A stretch of DNA of 64,000 nt from Embiotoca jacksoni (Eukaryota > Chordata > Actinopteri > Embiotocidae). The notes under the pieces were generated by a model that ran no database searches, was not told the origin of the DNA, and saw nothing but the letters and a program-made list of their open reading frames with translations. Below, one piece after another: positions 34,871-47,035 of the stretch. Within the stretch, counting starts at the first letter, position 1. Each line of letters begins with the position of its first letter. A program made the translations under genes and the position numbers. Location: positions 18,555,501 through 18,619,500 of the forward strand of contig JAKOON010000008.1 in the NCBI GenBank assembly GCA_022577435.1, given 5' to 3'.

Positions 34871-37800
34871 ACTGAGATGCTTCACAACACAGAAAATGAT
34901 TCAAATAGACAACATATGTAAATGGCTAGATGCTTTCAGTAATAGTTGTTCGGGAACATTCACATCTACATTCCCTGTTTGATGTTCTCATGTTATGATC
35001 TTTACCATCATAGAGCCGCATGCCTGCTTAGACCCAGAAACACTGAATTGCCTGTTTATTTTATGCGAGTCTTTCAAGTGCCCAGGATTCATCATTTTGA
35101 ACTCCTCATGACTACTAAGTGTGTTGTATACTTCCCATGCAACACACACACAAGAAGCTTCATGAATAGCTGGCGATAACCAGCTGACTGAGTATGGATT
35201 ATTTACATCTAATCAGGGGTCCAGTGACTCATCCGTGTGGGTGGATGGTGGTTGGTGGTAGACGGTGATAGAATGATGCTGCTGAGCTCAGAATGATTCG
35301 CGTGTGTGAAATGAAATGAGGCGAGGGCAAAATGATCAGTATTAATATTGACCTGTTAAATGTAAGCTGTCGTTCTCTTCAATTTATTTTGTTGAATATA
35401 AAACAACCTCAGCGGCTGACTTGAGATTTTAATACAAAATATATGAATATTCAAATAGCTCTGGCTAGTATTCGCACTACAGAATTGGGGCTTTTATATT
35501 TAGCGGGTTACTGAAGCAAAAGGTTTGAGGTAAAGACAAACGTTTCAGGGGTATTGGTAGATTAATGGTAGTTTTGAGTCACGTGTTTCTTTGCGTCACG
35601 ATACATCAGAATTCAGAGAAATGGGCAGGGAGATCACAGTGGAAGCAAAGAGCCATTATAAAGCCATTTACCAGACAGCTCCCTGCACAGTTGCGGGGTA
35701 ATGAACAGGGCTCAGCTGAAGAGCTCCTTCTCTGAGGAGTGCTACGTTTCCTACTTCCATACAGACAGATGGAAAAACAAAGGATTACCTCAAATTCAGC
35801 TGGGACAGGCCTCCTTTTAATATGTAGAGGAGGTCTGTATCACCTTCTACTACAGCAAATTGCCCCACATCAACCACACAATAGATTACTGTCTGTGCTT
35901 TTTAAAACACGCCATGTTAGCCCCATAGTTAAGATATGTATGTCTTTAGGCATCAGAAAATACTTGGTCAAGGTTGAGGATAAAGAAACCAATGTTGATC
36001 TTGTCCGTTGAAGATTATTATTCCAACACTGTGGTGAGGAAATGCTTATAATGAGGTAAATAAGTCAGTGTGTGAACACCAGTTTTGGATCAGAAATATG
36101 TGTTCTGCTTCTGTAAAATAGCCATACACTGTACTTCAATATTGCATCCAAATCAATTGGATTTTGTTTTGTTATAATTTCACCCTGACAAAGATTTTGC
36201 CATTTTAAATGCTGTAATGTTTTTAGCCTGATGATGAAAACATTCAACTGCCTTCGAGCTGCAGTCTGAATTATGTACAACACTTTGTCTATACGCTGCC
36301 ACACATTACATGCAGCACAGCATCAGCAGCTGCATCCTCTGTCTGTGCCGCATGTTATCACAGCACGCCAGGTTCAATTCAAGTTGCACGTATTGTCCTT
36401 ACATTATATGTTTTAAATAGAATTTAACAGAAAGCGGAGCCCAAACACTATTTGATGGAACATAATGTGTTTGGTCCACAAACCCTCACAACCAGTTTCA
36501 AGTAATCTTGGTAAATAGCCATGCATTGTATTTCCATACTCTTATTGTCATCTCTTAAAAGTACCTGTGTATCCATAATCCAACAGACATCTTCTTGTCA
36601 CCCTTCTAGCGGGGGTGTGCATCTGTTTGGTAATAAAGCCATAAGCTGATATTATAAACTTTTTCCCTTCCTACTTGTCTCTAACCTGATATTTTCCCTC
36701 AGCTCTTGGTGAGAATTACATCTGTAGAAGATGTGCGTCCTCATCCCACCGTCAGCTGTTTGAAAGCCTGCAGCAGCCGTAAAAGGTCATTTCCATTTCA
36801 ATCTATCACCCTTCTTTTGTCTTTCTTTTGTCTGATGTAGCCAGACATGGCGGCATGATGCACACTCCAGGCATTCAAAATGAGGCAACAGTGTTATGAC
36901 AACTGAGCTGCATGTAAAAAATGGGTACACATGTGCCAGATTCTAAGATAAGGCCTCATTTGTTTACTAAACTCAGACTATGGCGAAGGAACTGAATGAT
37001 AAAACGTTGTTTTCTGGGTTAAACATGACTTGAAAACCCAGACGGCATATTTTGACGAGAATGTTTTCCAGGACTCTTCATGTGAGACACATATACCTTT
37101 CAAAGATGTTTTTCAGTAAAATGCTAAGTTTTGTGTCTTGTTGACTTTGTCTGTGGAGTTCAATGGATTCTGCTATTGCAAGTACATTTAGTCTGCAAGT
37201 TTGAAACACTTTACTAAGGCTGTGTTCTCACTCTAGCGCCCTCATTTATCCCAATGAGACCACCGTGTTGTATTCTTGAATAAATGAAATGGAAGCCAAC
37301 ATTAATTTACCGAATTAGCCCATATGTGTCCCTCCAGATTCCATCCAAGTTAAATGCTTTTTGGTCCATCCACCTGCTGCACCTCACCTCCTCTTCCTTT
37401 ACGTTTTCCTGTATATGAACTTTTTTAAATTTTTTTAAATTTTTTTTTACTTAAATGATAAAATGTGCCACTTCATAAAATTAAAGAGTGACGTTTGCAC
37501 TTCCATTCTCTAGTTCAGATGAGAATTCATTCGATCTGCAGCATTGAGTGCAGGGAGGTTCACACTACAAATGTAGGCGCAGGATATGGATAGGCTGCTT
37601 TGTAATTGTGTATATGTGTGCTTTCATTTAGATGTTGTAAATATGACAAAATAACTTGAGTCTAAATGCATTGTTTGATTTTAAAAACCTATAAAGAAAA
37701 ATACTGCAAGAACTACTACAAACTTGGTAATTGTAGGGGGATTAAGTTACACTGGATGCAATCCATGCAATTAAAAAGAAATGAGAAAACAAAATCAATG

Positions 37801-39543
37801 CAGATCACTTACACTGTGGTGACAAAAGACTCAACAGGGGACAACACAGGCCTAAATCTTAATTAGCAAGAATATTGATGCTGCAGCACAAAGGGCAATC
37901 CAATGTAGGGGCACAATGTGCCTAAATGAACGTACCAGGCATGTAGCACAGGGTTTGATTCTGAAGTAAACAGGAGGAAAACAGAGGACACCAAGTTTTA
38001 CAGTGCATGTTCAAAACTAATCTCACGCATAGCATCTAGTCTGGCTAAACTTGTAATTGAAAACTAAATGGTGATTAAAGGGGTAGAGGTACTCACAGGA
38101 CTCGTTTTTTTCTAGCATGCCCCCGAGTGCTTGTCTTATAATAGAAATATCCAGACTTTGAATCTGACTGAGCTCTCAGCGCTGGCATGATCCAACGCAG
38201 TGTGGAAGATTTTGTTGGTTGAGATGTGAATCTTTTTTTGGTAGTTTAGGTTTAAGGTGTTAGCTCAGTATTCTGTTAGGTCTTCTCAGCAGGGCACTTA
38301 CAAAGAGGATAACGTGTCTGATTGTGGAATCTTTGAAAAAGCACATTTACAATGAAAGAGCTTGTAAAAGAAAATATTTTTTTACAAGCAATGTATTGAG
38401 TTAATCAGTGGTTTTAAATTTTCACAATTATTTAATTAGTTTAAAGCAGTCAGTGTTAAACTTTTAAACACAAACTGCAACAAAAAGACTGTCAAAATGC
38501 ACATTTATTGTAGTGGTGATGGCATCAGTTCAGACAGGGACAGTAAAATTGCATCTGTACATACTAAAATCGGATCGGGGGTATCCATATGCAGACACAA
38601 GCAACCTGTAGTGAGAACACTCTTGAACCTGGTGAGAAATCTGCAGGAGAATCTCTGCAGATCAATGCAGCAAAGCGTTCTACATTGGCCATATCTGTAG
38701 AAGATGGTTTTGCCTTCATAGGCTCATGTGCCTGAAACAACTCTACTGGTTACTTCAAAGAGTCTTTGAGAGGTGAAGCAGTACTTTCACTGTAAGGACG
38801 TTCTGCATTATCTGTTGAGGAGACTGCCCTGTGTGCAGAAACTCTGATCCTATAACCGAATCCTCCCCTGTGCTCATAGAACATTACAAAGTGTAACATT
38901 TGCTAATGGATTTTACAGGCTGCCACTATGCTTCTGCAAAAGTGCTTTTCAGATTGTTGAATAGCTTCAGAAAGCTCCCCTCGCCACACCTTTCCGAAGT
39001 TGAATTTAAGGAGTCGGGGGCTTGGGCTGACCAATAATCTGACATATTCACACCCACAAAAGAAGCCAGGCTTTGAACATCTCTGTCTAGCTCTATTTTT
39101 CCATTCTTGACAGAACTATTTTTGTCTTCGCATGTGGATGTGGGAGGTCAAAACTATGAATGCCTTCCAAAAGAGACTGAAAAAAAGGCTTGTCAATATC
39201 CTGATATTTAAACAATATTGCTTCCTCTGGTGGTTGGAATCACATTGTACCAATCATTACCTGGCCCTGAAGCACATGAGGCCTGATTCTTGTTTAGACA
39301 CCCACAAAGATGAAGGCACCCATCATGGCATCCTTCAGAAACCATTTAAAGCCTTAACATTTTGAAGCGACACTTTTCCAGAGTGGTTAATAGCTGTTGT
39401 CACCAAGCTATGTAAAGTGAAGAGTGGTTGTGTCCTATTTTTGATGATGATATTGTGATTTGTGTTGATGTCAGTAACGTGAAGCCCTTTTGCAACCAAA
39501 ACAGGCTTCTTTCATAGAAACATTTTAGGTCATGCAGCTATTC
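34871..39543. other. gene-free stretch
   Basis: About 4.7 kb with only short ORFs (up to 90 codons) of no recognisable family. No named repeat. Confidence 0.5.
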
Positions 39544-40193
39544 CAAGGATAAAAATTGACACAGAAGAATATTCGAACAGTCATTAAAATAAAAAAATTC
39601 AATTTGTAACTTCCTTATTTTGACTGGGTAACCTGGTTGTAATGCGTTCGTCCCGTCAGAAGGTAATGCACCCAAAAGCTGTCTGCCAGCTGCCATTAAA
39701 CAGCATAAGGAGAAGAAGAACGCATTGCTATCAATCTCTGGTGCTTTGCAAGTAAAACTGTGTGATGCTGTGAGAACTGATGCCACAGGAGAAACACGCA
39801 AAGAAGACTGGCCATCAAAAAGTTCTGTGTGGAACTCCTTCACAACTAAATGAAGATGAGGTGCACTTGTACGCTGGCTTAACCCTGCAGGTAGAACTGG
39901 CATACAAGTATTCCACAGTTAAGCATTACGGTGTAGCACAGAGCAGATGGCCAATCCCCTGATCAGTAATCAATGGGCAGACAAAGGGAGTTTGATGTTG
40001 GACGCAATCAACGACCCTTACCTTAAATATCAAACTAAAGATAAGCTTATCAGCTCTCTCCAAGCTGGCAGTTTTAGAAGTTGGATGGCATTAGTTGAAC
40101 CCAAGTTTACAGCGCAAATATTGTGTGTGTGAGAGCGAATAGTCAAATTGAATCGAATTTCGAATATTATTTTGCTTAAGATGTCCATCCTTA
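39544..40193. mobile_element. hAT-type non-autonomous element, copy A
   Basis: The ends are imperfect inverted repeats: CCAAGGAT...AATATTCGAA on the left and, on the other strand, CTAAGGATGG...AATATTCGAA on the right, with nearly the same spacing. The interior at 39,660-39,840 is a diverged match to copy B at 55.5-55.7 kb. No target duplication could be fixed. Confidence 0.6.
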
Positions 40194-42417
40194 GTCATGA
40201 TATTTAGATATTCAGTAACAGTATGTTCATTTCTGTTTGTGCTGCAAAGTTAGTTGATAATAATAAACTTTTTGGCGCTGCAGAGTAAGAAATTGATGAA
40301 TGTAGGTTATTTTCGGTCTCCATATTGGCTGAAAGCCGCTCCGTGTGTCGCAGGAAACCCAATCTGATGACATGCAGGTCACATAAAAATCAGAGACTCT
40401 GAATTGCAATTGGAGCTGATTGTGTTCATCTGTCTGTCCCTGAGGGGCTGGAGAACCAGGCGCTCTCAGGGCTACATGCCCCATTATAATCAAACATCTT
40501 GAGGAAAGTCCTGCTTTCTATAGACTTATTGTACATAGGGCTGAATCAGTGCCTGGAAAAAAAAAAACCTATATCTGTGTAGTGTAGTCTGATTGGTTGT
40601 TTGTGTTTGTCCTGAATTTTTTTTTTTTTGAACTTTTGGAAACAAAAAGATTTATTTTTGTTTTTATTTATATATTAATAAACAATATACTTAGTACACA
40701 TTTATCCTCATGTAAACGATGAATATCAGGTCAATTCCAAATCCAGGTCACACAGTAGAATTAGGGTATGAATATGAGTAGAATATTCCAACATGGCTCA
40801 TGTAATTTTACATCATGATTGTAATATATTCAAATTTTTGAATTGGCAAAAACCCCAGCTCATACTTGAAAATGAATGTATATGAAATATTGGTCTCCGT
40901 CTCTTCAATCTGATACGTTGTTGGTGTCCAGTAGATGAAAGAGCTGCAGTAACTGAGCAGGGATAGAGACTTATGTGCACAACCAGAAGTGGAAGTATTC
41001 AGTTCCTTTACTTACATAGAAGTACTATCACACATCTCCTTTCAAATATCCCCTTTAATGCGAACACCTAAATAATTTGTAACATTATACATAATAACGT
41101 GTTTTATATAAAGACTTTTCAAATGCTCCTGCTGTTAATTTGGACTGTTCTCTTTTACTAAATAGATGAATTTTACTTTGATGACAACCATGTGAATAAA
41201 AACAACAGCAGGCAGACCAAATGAATAAAGAGGGCTTAAGTGGTTTAAGGTCTCCCTGTGATGCAGGTAACCCCTCAGAGTAGCATTGTTACTGCATGGT
41301 TAAGTCAAACAAAAGCCTCGTCTGTGAGCATGATATGCCTGAAGCAAATGGATTTAGCATGAAGGATTTAACCACCCAGAATATCCTGTGCTCATTGCAT
41401 TTTTAAAGGAAGTACATCACTATGTACTTTTGTAAATTGCTTGTTTTTTTTATATTGACGACTATCAGAAAAAAATGGCAAATTTGTGCATTGTCTGGCA
41501 CTGAAATTTGAGGAAGAGTTCCCAAAGCTTTTCCACGTGGCTGTTCTTCAAGGCAGGAATAGAGCGCACACTAAAATGAGATGACAAAAAGCCATCCAGA
41601 GGAGGAAAATTAGCATTGTGCAGGTCATTCACACTTCTGGACTTCTGTTTTGAGTCAGATGAGGTGAAGATAAACAAACTAAATGTCATGTTTAAGGAAT
41701 TAGGCATTGACCATAAGAATGGCTCAAAGCTCAATTAAAGTACAGTGTTTCTACTAGAAGTGAAGTAAAAAAAAAAGAAATCTGTTGCACTCTTTGTTCT
41801 TTTCTCAGTAGATGTCTCTTGACTTCATAGCATATTAAATATGTATGGGGACTGATCCTATTGTGTCTGTGTGACGTGTGATCATAACTTTGAATTTTTA
41901 TGGCGCACAGAGCATAAAAATTGGATTGTATTTTAAATTCTCATGAAGCTTTGACATCCGAGTGGGAATTATTTCAGAGAATTCATGATTTGCAAACCAG
42001 TAAATAATTTTGAATTTTTCCTTTCAAGGAGGGAAGAAGAAGATTATTGGTGTAGTAAAACATGCGAGAACTTCTATCTTTGATATATAAACGCCAAGGA
42101 AATTCAAAGAGAGAATAAAGGAGGCAGCTGTAGTAAAAGTGGCAACCACCATCCACTGATACGACAGTGAGTTTGACAGAAGTAGGGGATTTTTCTGTCT
42201 AAGATTTATTTTCTTTTAAAATGATTGAACATCTCGCAAGAACCCACAAATAAAATGAATAAATTGATAGAGAACAAAAATAATGAATATTAAGGACCAA
42301 CAAGGTACCGAGGATTTCTCTTACTGCTGAAATTTTTAGTCTCAGTTCTGACACCAAACTCTTATGTGGGAGGGCAACCAGGTAGCAGCGAAACCTGTTA
42401 TTCTCCCGCTGACGCAA
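40194..42417. other. gene-free AT-rich stretch
   Basis: T/A runs near 40.56 and 40.62 kb. Nothing else recognised. Confidence 0.5.
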
Positions 42418-42720
42418 CGCCAGTCATAGCTACCGCACGTCTTGCTTTTGTAGGGGACCGTGTCTTTTACTTGCAGCGCTTCAGAAGAAAACGAAACCAC
42501 GTGCAAACCTACGTGGTTGGTCTCAACACCAGAGTCGCAGGACAACAGTCACATGACCTTACGTCGTGTGACACGCCCATATTTACGTGCATGTAACTCT
42601 CACACGTGAACAGCGCCAGGCGTAGCTATCGCACGTTTTGCGTTAAATGGATGGATGGAGCTACACACGCTTCGCCGTGACACTGAGCTGGGACGGGTGT
42701 TACAGACTGCATCCCCGTTG
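42418..42720. repeat. CpG-rich block with a 33-bp direct repeat
   Basis: 42,418-42,450 and 42,614-42,646 match at about 26 of 33 positions (core 'tagctaccgcacg' / 'tagctatcgcacg'), 196 bp apart. Several CACGTG/TACGTG palindromes lie between them. CpG density is far above the flanks. Possibly a young transposon; not identified. Confidence 0.6.
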
Positions 42721-42839
42721 GTCAGTCTATTTAACTCCCATCTGTATCAGGAACACACTAATATGTCGAAGCAATTTTATGTGACTACACATTAGTCTTG
42801 TGCTGACTGGTGATCCAATCAACTATTGCAAACACAAAT

Positions 42840-43085
42840 TCCATTTGATTAGATTTTATTTATATATTGCCAAATCACAACATAAATCATCTCATTATAT
42901 TTAACATAGTGAAGTCCTTACAATAAGAATCATACAACATGATAGAGAGGAACTTAACAATCCCACAATTCTCACATGATTGATAGCCTGAAAGAAAAAC
43001 TCCCTTTGAAGAGGAAGAAAACCTCCGACAGAACCAGAGGTGAAGGGCCATCTGCCCCAAACGGTTAGAGCGAGGGAAGGAAGGC
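42840..43085 (+). repeat. common percomorph interspersed repeat
   Basis: The order 'tttatttatatattgccaaa', 'tcacaacataaatcatctca', 'aaaaactccctttgaagagg', 'aagaaaacctccgacagaac', 'ggccatctgcc' and 'cggtt' is that of a repeat very frequent in perch-like fish genomes. Here about 10-20% diverged by eye. Confidence 0.8.
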
Positions 43086-44370
43086 TGATTCTATTTTTGA
43101 TGAGCTCTTATTGTTAATTAACTCAAGTGCACTGTGCAATCTGACAAAACCCTGCATCCATGTGTTCAAACCCCATATTGTCAAGCATTTACCAGGATGT
43201 TAATAGTAGGTTAATGTTTTCCACTAAAGACATTCAAAATTATTTACAGTGCTGCTCAGTTTAAGTTCAAAGCTACTGTGTAAACCACACAATACCAAAG
43301 TCTAATTATTGATTTCAATATCCAGCCTCGGCAACATGTTTTAACATACAATTTTGATTATTTTTTATTCTTCTATATTATCTAAATACACTGAATGTGT
43401 GTGTGTTTTAACTTTAGTTTTGTCATCAACTTTTGCTTTGCATAAAGCACACTGTTGTGTCAGGGTGAGGAAGCAGAGCACATCTGCCCACATCAACATG
43501 ACATATTCAACAGGAATCCAGGTGGACACAGAAACCTGACAAGCTCCATTTGCAACATTTGGGCTGCTGCGCCAGGCTTTTATTATGAAGTCAGTACAGC
43601 TTTGATATTGTTGGGCTGCCTGAATTCACTGTGCCTGACCTTGGTGAACCTGGATAACTGCTGTCACAAAGCTGATTATCATCAACGGCTCTGTTACCAT
43701 GGTTTTAATAACGCATTCAGTTCATCAACCATCAATCAATATCCGCCCATATAATGGGATGGCAATGGCTAATTTATTCTTAAACATTTTAGTTGTGAAA
43801 CCAGAAACATACCTACATTTCTCACAAAGTAAATCATCTTTTTATTTTTCCCTGTAGGATTTGGTATTAGAGGCAAAGATCGTATCGCTCTCCCTTTCCC
43901 CTCGTGATGCGGCTCTGATGGTGAAAGGCCCCAGTGTAATTAAAACCCTGCTTTTACTACTCATTGTGCTATTTTCATTTGACATTTACCTTCATCACTC
44001 ACCTTCTGCAAAATGAAATCAGTAGAACACTTGCCAGCCACAGTTCTTGGCACTGAGAGGGATCTTTCTGTTCATCAGTTCCTATCGTAAAAAAAATACA
44101 AATACGACAGAAGCTTGTAGAAATGATCTGGAATTAATGCTTTGTAAACAAAACTGATTCAGTAAAGGAGGAAGTCGAAATTGAAATGCAGCAGTTCCTT
44201 CTCCCTGATTGATATGTTGTCTGTTGGCCATGTTAACACTGTAAAATAAAAACTGATTCTGCCATAAGTAATATCCCTGATAAGGTCACACATCTTCGAG
44301 TACTTGTGACCACATATACTTAAGATTAATAGAGTGACACTGTTCACTTGGGATGCTGCTGACCAATTAG
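43086..44370. other. gene-free stretch
   Basis: No gene or repeat recognised. Confidence 0.5.
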
Positions 44371-44508
44371 TAGGGCGGGGCAGTACATCATTATTATGTA
44401 TTATGTATCAGTATTATGATCTTACAATATATTAATTAGTTTATTTTCCCCACTTAGAGATTATTATTTATATTTTGGATATTTGATTGTGTCCATATTG
44501 CCCAGCCA
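44371..44508. mobile_element. short hAT-like element
   Basis: Left end TAGGGCGGGGCAGTAC, right end ATATTGCCCAGCCAT, near-inverted copies of the teleost 'AGGGCTGGGCAATATGGAC' terminus. The interior is AT-rich and only about 140 bp long. Confidence 0.6.
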
Positions 44509-46684
44509 TATTGATGGAGATGAAGTCTGGTTTCAACCACCTTACTTGTGCTTTTTTGTCAGAACTTAAACAGAAAAATTAATGAGTGAAACTGAAGAAA
44601 GTTGCATTGAAATAGAAATCCTAAAATCACTAAAAGAAAAATGGAAAATCCACTAATTGCAGCACTCTTGTGTAGTTTATTTAAAAAGGTTCAAAATGGT
44701 ATAGTTTATGTTCAGTTTATTTTTTTTTATTTTTTTTATTCTTGGAAGAGTTTGTTCAGTTATGTTGAAAACAATCTCCTCCCATGCAATACACAACTAT
44801 ATCCGAGTTAACCACATTTAGTCAAAAAAATACCTGCACACAGGGCTCCATGTTTTGCAATTTGTTAGAGATAAAACAGACTTTTATGTATACACTGTTG
44901 GGGAAATACAGGAACAGAAGCAGAGGTTTGGGCTGTTGTGACAGTGGTGCTGCCCAGCTAATGACCAACCCTTAGCAAGCAGCCCAGCTGGCTACAGACC
45001 AGCCCATCTGGCTGGCAGTGACTCTGGCTGGCTGAACACTGGCTCAGAGCAGTGCAAAGACTGCTAGCCTGTCGCTAATACAACAGAAAAAAGGAAACCC
45101 CTCAAGCAGTTCAGTTATAACGGATATTGATTGATGTGTGCTCTGAATCTCTGAAACTGGCGTTAAATTGACAACCCCTGAAGGTGTACGTAGTATCTGA
45201 AAATCCTTACTTAATAATTAAAAGGTGGGTGTACTGCTCTGAAATAAGAAGTTGTTGCCTGAATATTTAATTTTGATGTCCTTCTATAATATTCCGTGGA
45301 GGGTCCTATACTGTCTTAATAACAAAGTAACTCTGAGAGCAGTCACTACGTCTTTACCTTGTAGTTGGTAGATTTTGGCAGGATTATGACGGTTTCATTT
45401 TAACCTCAGCTTGAACAATCTACTGTTCCTGGACTGCAGTTTTGATCGCAGCAATTTAGAAACTCCCTGAAACTAATATCTGTTGTTAATTTTATCCGAT
45501 CTTTGGTTCACTAGTTTTGTTGTTGCCGCATTTAGAAGTGAGCAATTGATCATTTTAATAGCGCGTGTCATGAGAACAAAAAAGTCAAAAGAAAAAGTAC
45601 AAAAAAAAAGATGTATTTAAAAAGAAGAAATGAGAATAAATGGCACAATTCACAAGAAAAATGTTGACATTGGGATGTTGAGATAAAAAAAAGGTAAAGG
45701 CACTTAAGTATGTTGAAGTAAAAAAGACGTAATCAGTATGTAGATGATGATGTGGCACAAATGGAATTAACGTATAATTTTACTAATTGTATAAACAACA
45801 TATATTGAGATAAAGTATTTAAATTAAAAAAAAGGCTTTTTGTTGTAATTAGATTCAGTTTAATGGGAACAGTTTCACAATTCATAAGGGAAAACACAAA
45901 AAAATGTAAGAAAATGAAAGGGAGGGTTATATTTCAACATTAATGACAGTGCCAAAGCAGCAAGAAACACTGCAGGAAACTAAACAAGCCTTCTGTCAAC
46001 ACAACCCCATATAAGTAATCCCTATGAGACAGACACTCTTTCAACAACTTTAAATCCAGGCCTGTCTAATGAGACAAATTGCCTGAAGTTTTTTCTGAGT
46101 AATAAAAACATTCTTACAATTTCTGACACTTTTTCTCCCTCTGTCTATCACGCACACAACTGTACAGTTTCATCTGTTAGATTCATGCAGGTTGATTATT
46201 TTTTTTTTTTTTTTGCTCTGCTTTATTGTTATTGTTTTTTTTCCACCCATATGACTATTTGCATATTTATGGCCCACATTTCTGTGAAGGTGTGTCATTA
46301 ATATTTTAAAGATGGCAGGATTGCATATAAAATCAATGCAAAGTTGTACTATAAGTGAATGCAAACAGACTGTATTTACATAAACCCAGACTGCAAAAGA
46401 ATTTCAGGGGCAGAATAGAATATAGAATAGAAAAAACAAGGTAAAAAATTCCCTTCACATTAAGACCATACAGTTCTTTCAAAAAGTCAAAACATCTCAT
46501 GGAAATGGTTTGCTTTTTCTTGTTGATATGTGGACATGCAAACATTTGATCCCCTTTGATGCCATGTGTACAGATGAATGTGGTATACTTGAACAAAACC
46601 AAAAGGAAAATCTGCCTTTACAATGATTTGTTCAACAGAACTATCAATAGACAATACATTGTTCTATGGAAGGTAAATACTAAG
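44509..46684. other. gene-free stretch
   Basis: A patch at 44.95-45.05 kb repeats C(A/T)(G/T)CTGGCT-like units loosely. Several A and T runs. No gene recognised. Confidence 0.5.
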
Positions 46685-47035
46685 TAAGTAAGTAGGCACA
46701 CCCTTGGCATCACAAGCTGTTAGTACCCCTTTATCAGAAATAACTTTAGGCTGAATTTGTTGGGGCGGCCCGTCCTGGACAAATTGCCGGTTGTTTGAAA
46801 TCTATGCCACGGAAAGAAGATTTCCCGTACAGCGAAATAAATTGTTTCAAACACTTTGGAGATATTTTTAAATCCCTTGCCAGATGAAGAAATGTTGGCC
46901 TTTGAGAGCTTTTTAGATCCTGGCATGACACCACACACTTCAATGGAAAAGACCAGACTTGAGATGTCAGGGGTTCAAATATGACAGGTTCTTCCTGTTC
47001 CTCCTCCTTCACGAGGTTTTAATCACTGATCACCT
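46685..47035 (-). pseudogene. Tc1-type transposase N-terminal fragment
   Basis: The frame from 46,926 leftwards reads SKKLSKANISSSGKGFKNIS, then REIFFPWHRFQTTGNLSRTG and RPNK. This follows the Tc1 paired-like helix-turn-helix pattern (SKELS...I...SGKGFKxISKxF...STVRxIIxKWRxFxTTGxxxRxGRPxK). The ORF lacks the catalytic DDE part and ends in unrelated sequence. Confidence 0.8.

Noticed and set aside
39947..40132. 61-codon ORF (40 kb) as a transposase part
   Set aside because: No hAT motif in the peptide. It lies in the variable right half of copy A.
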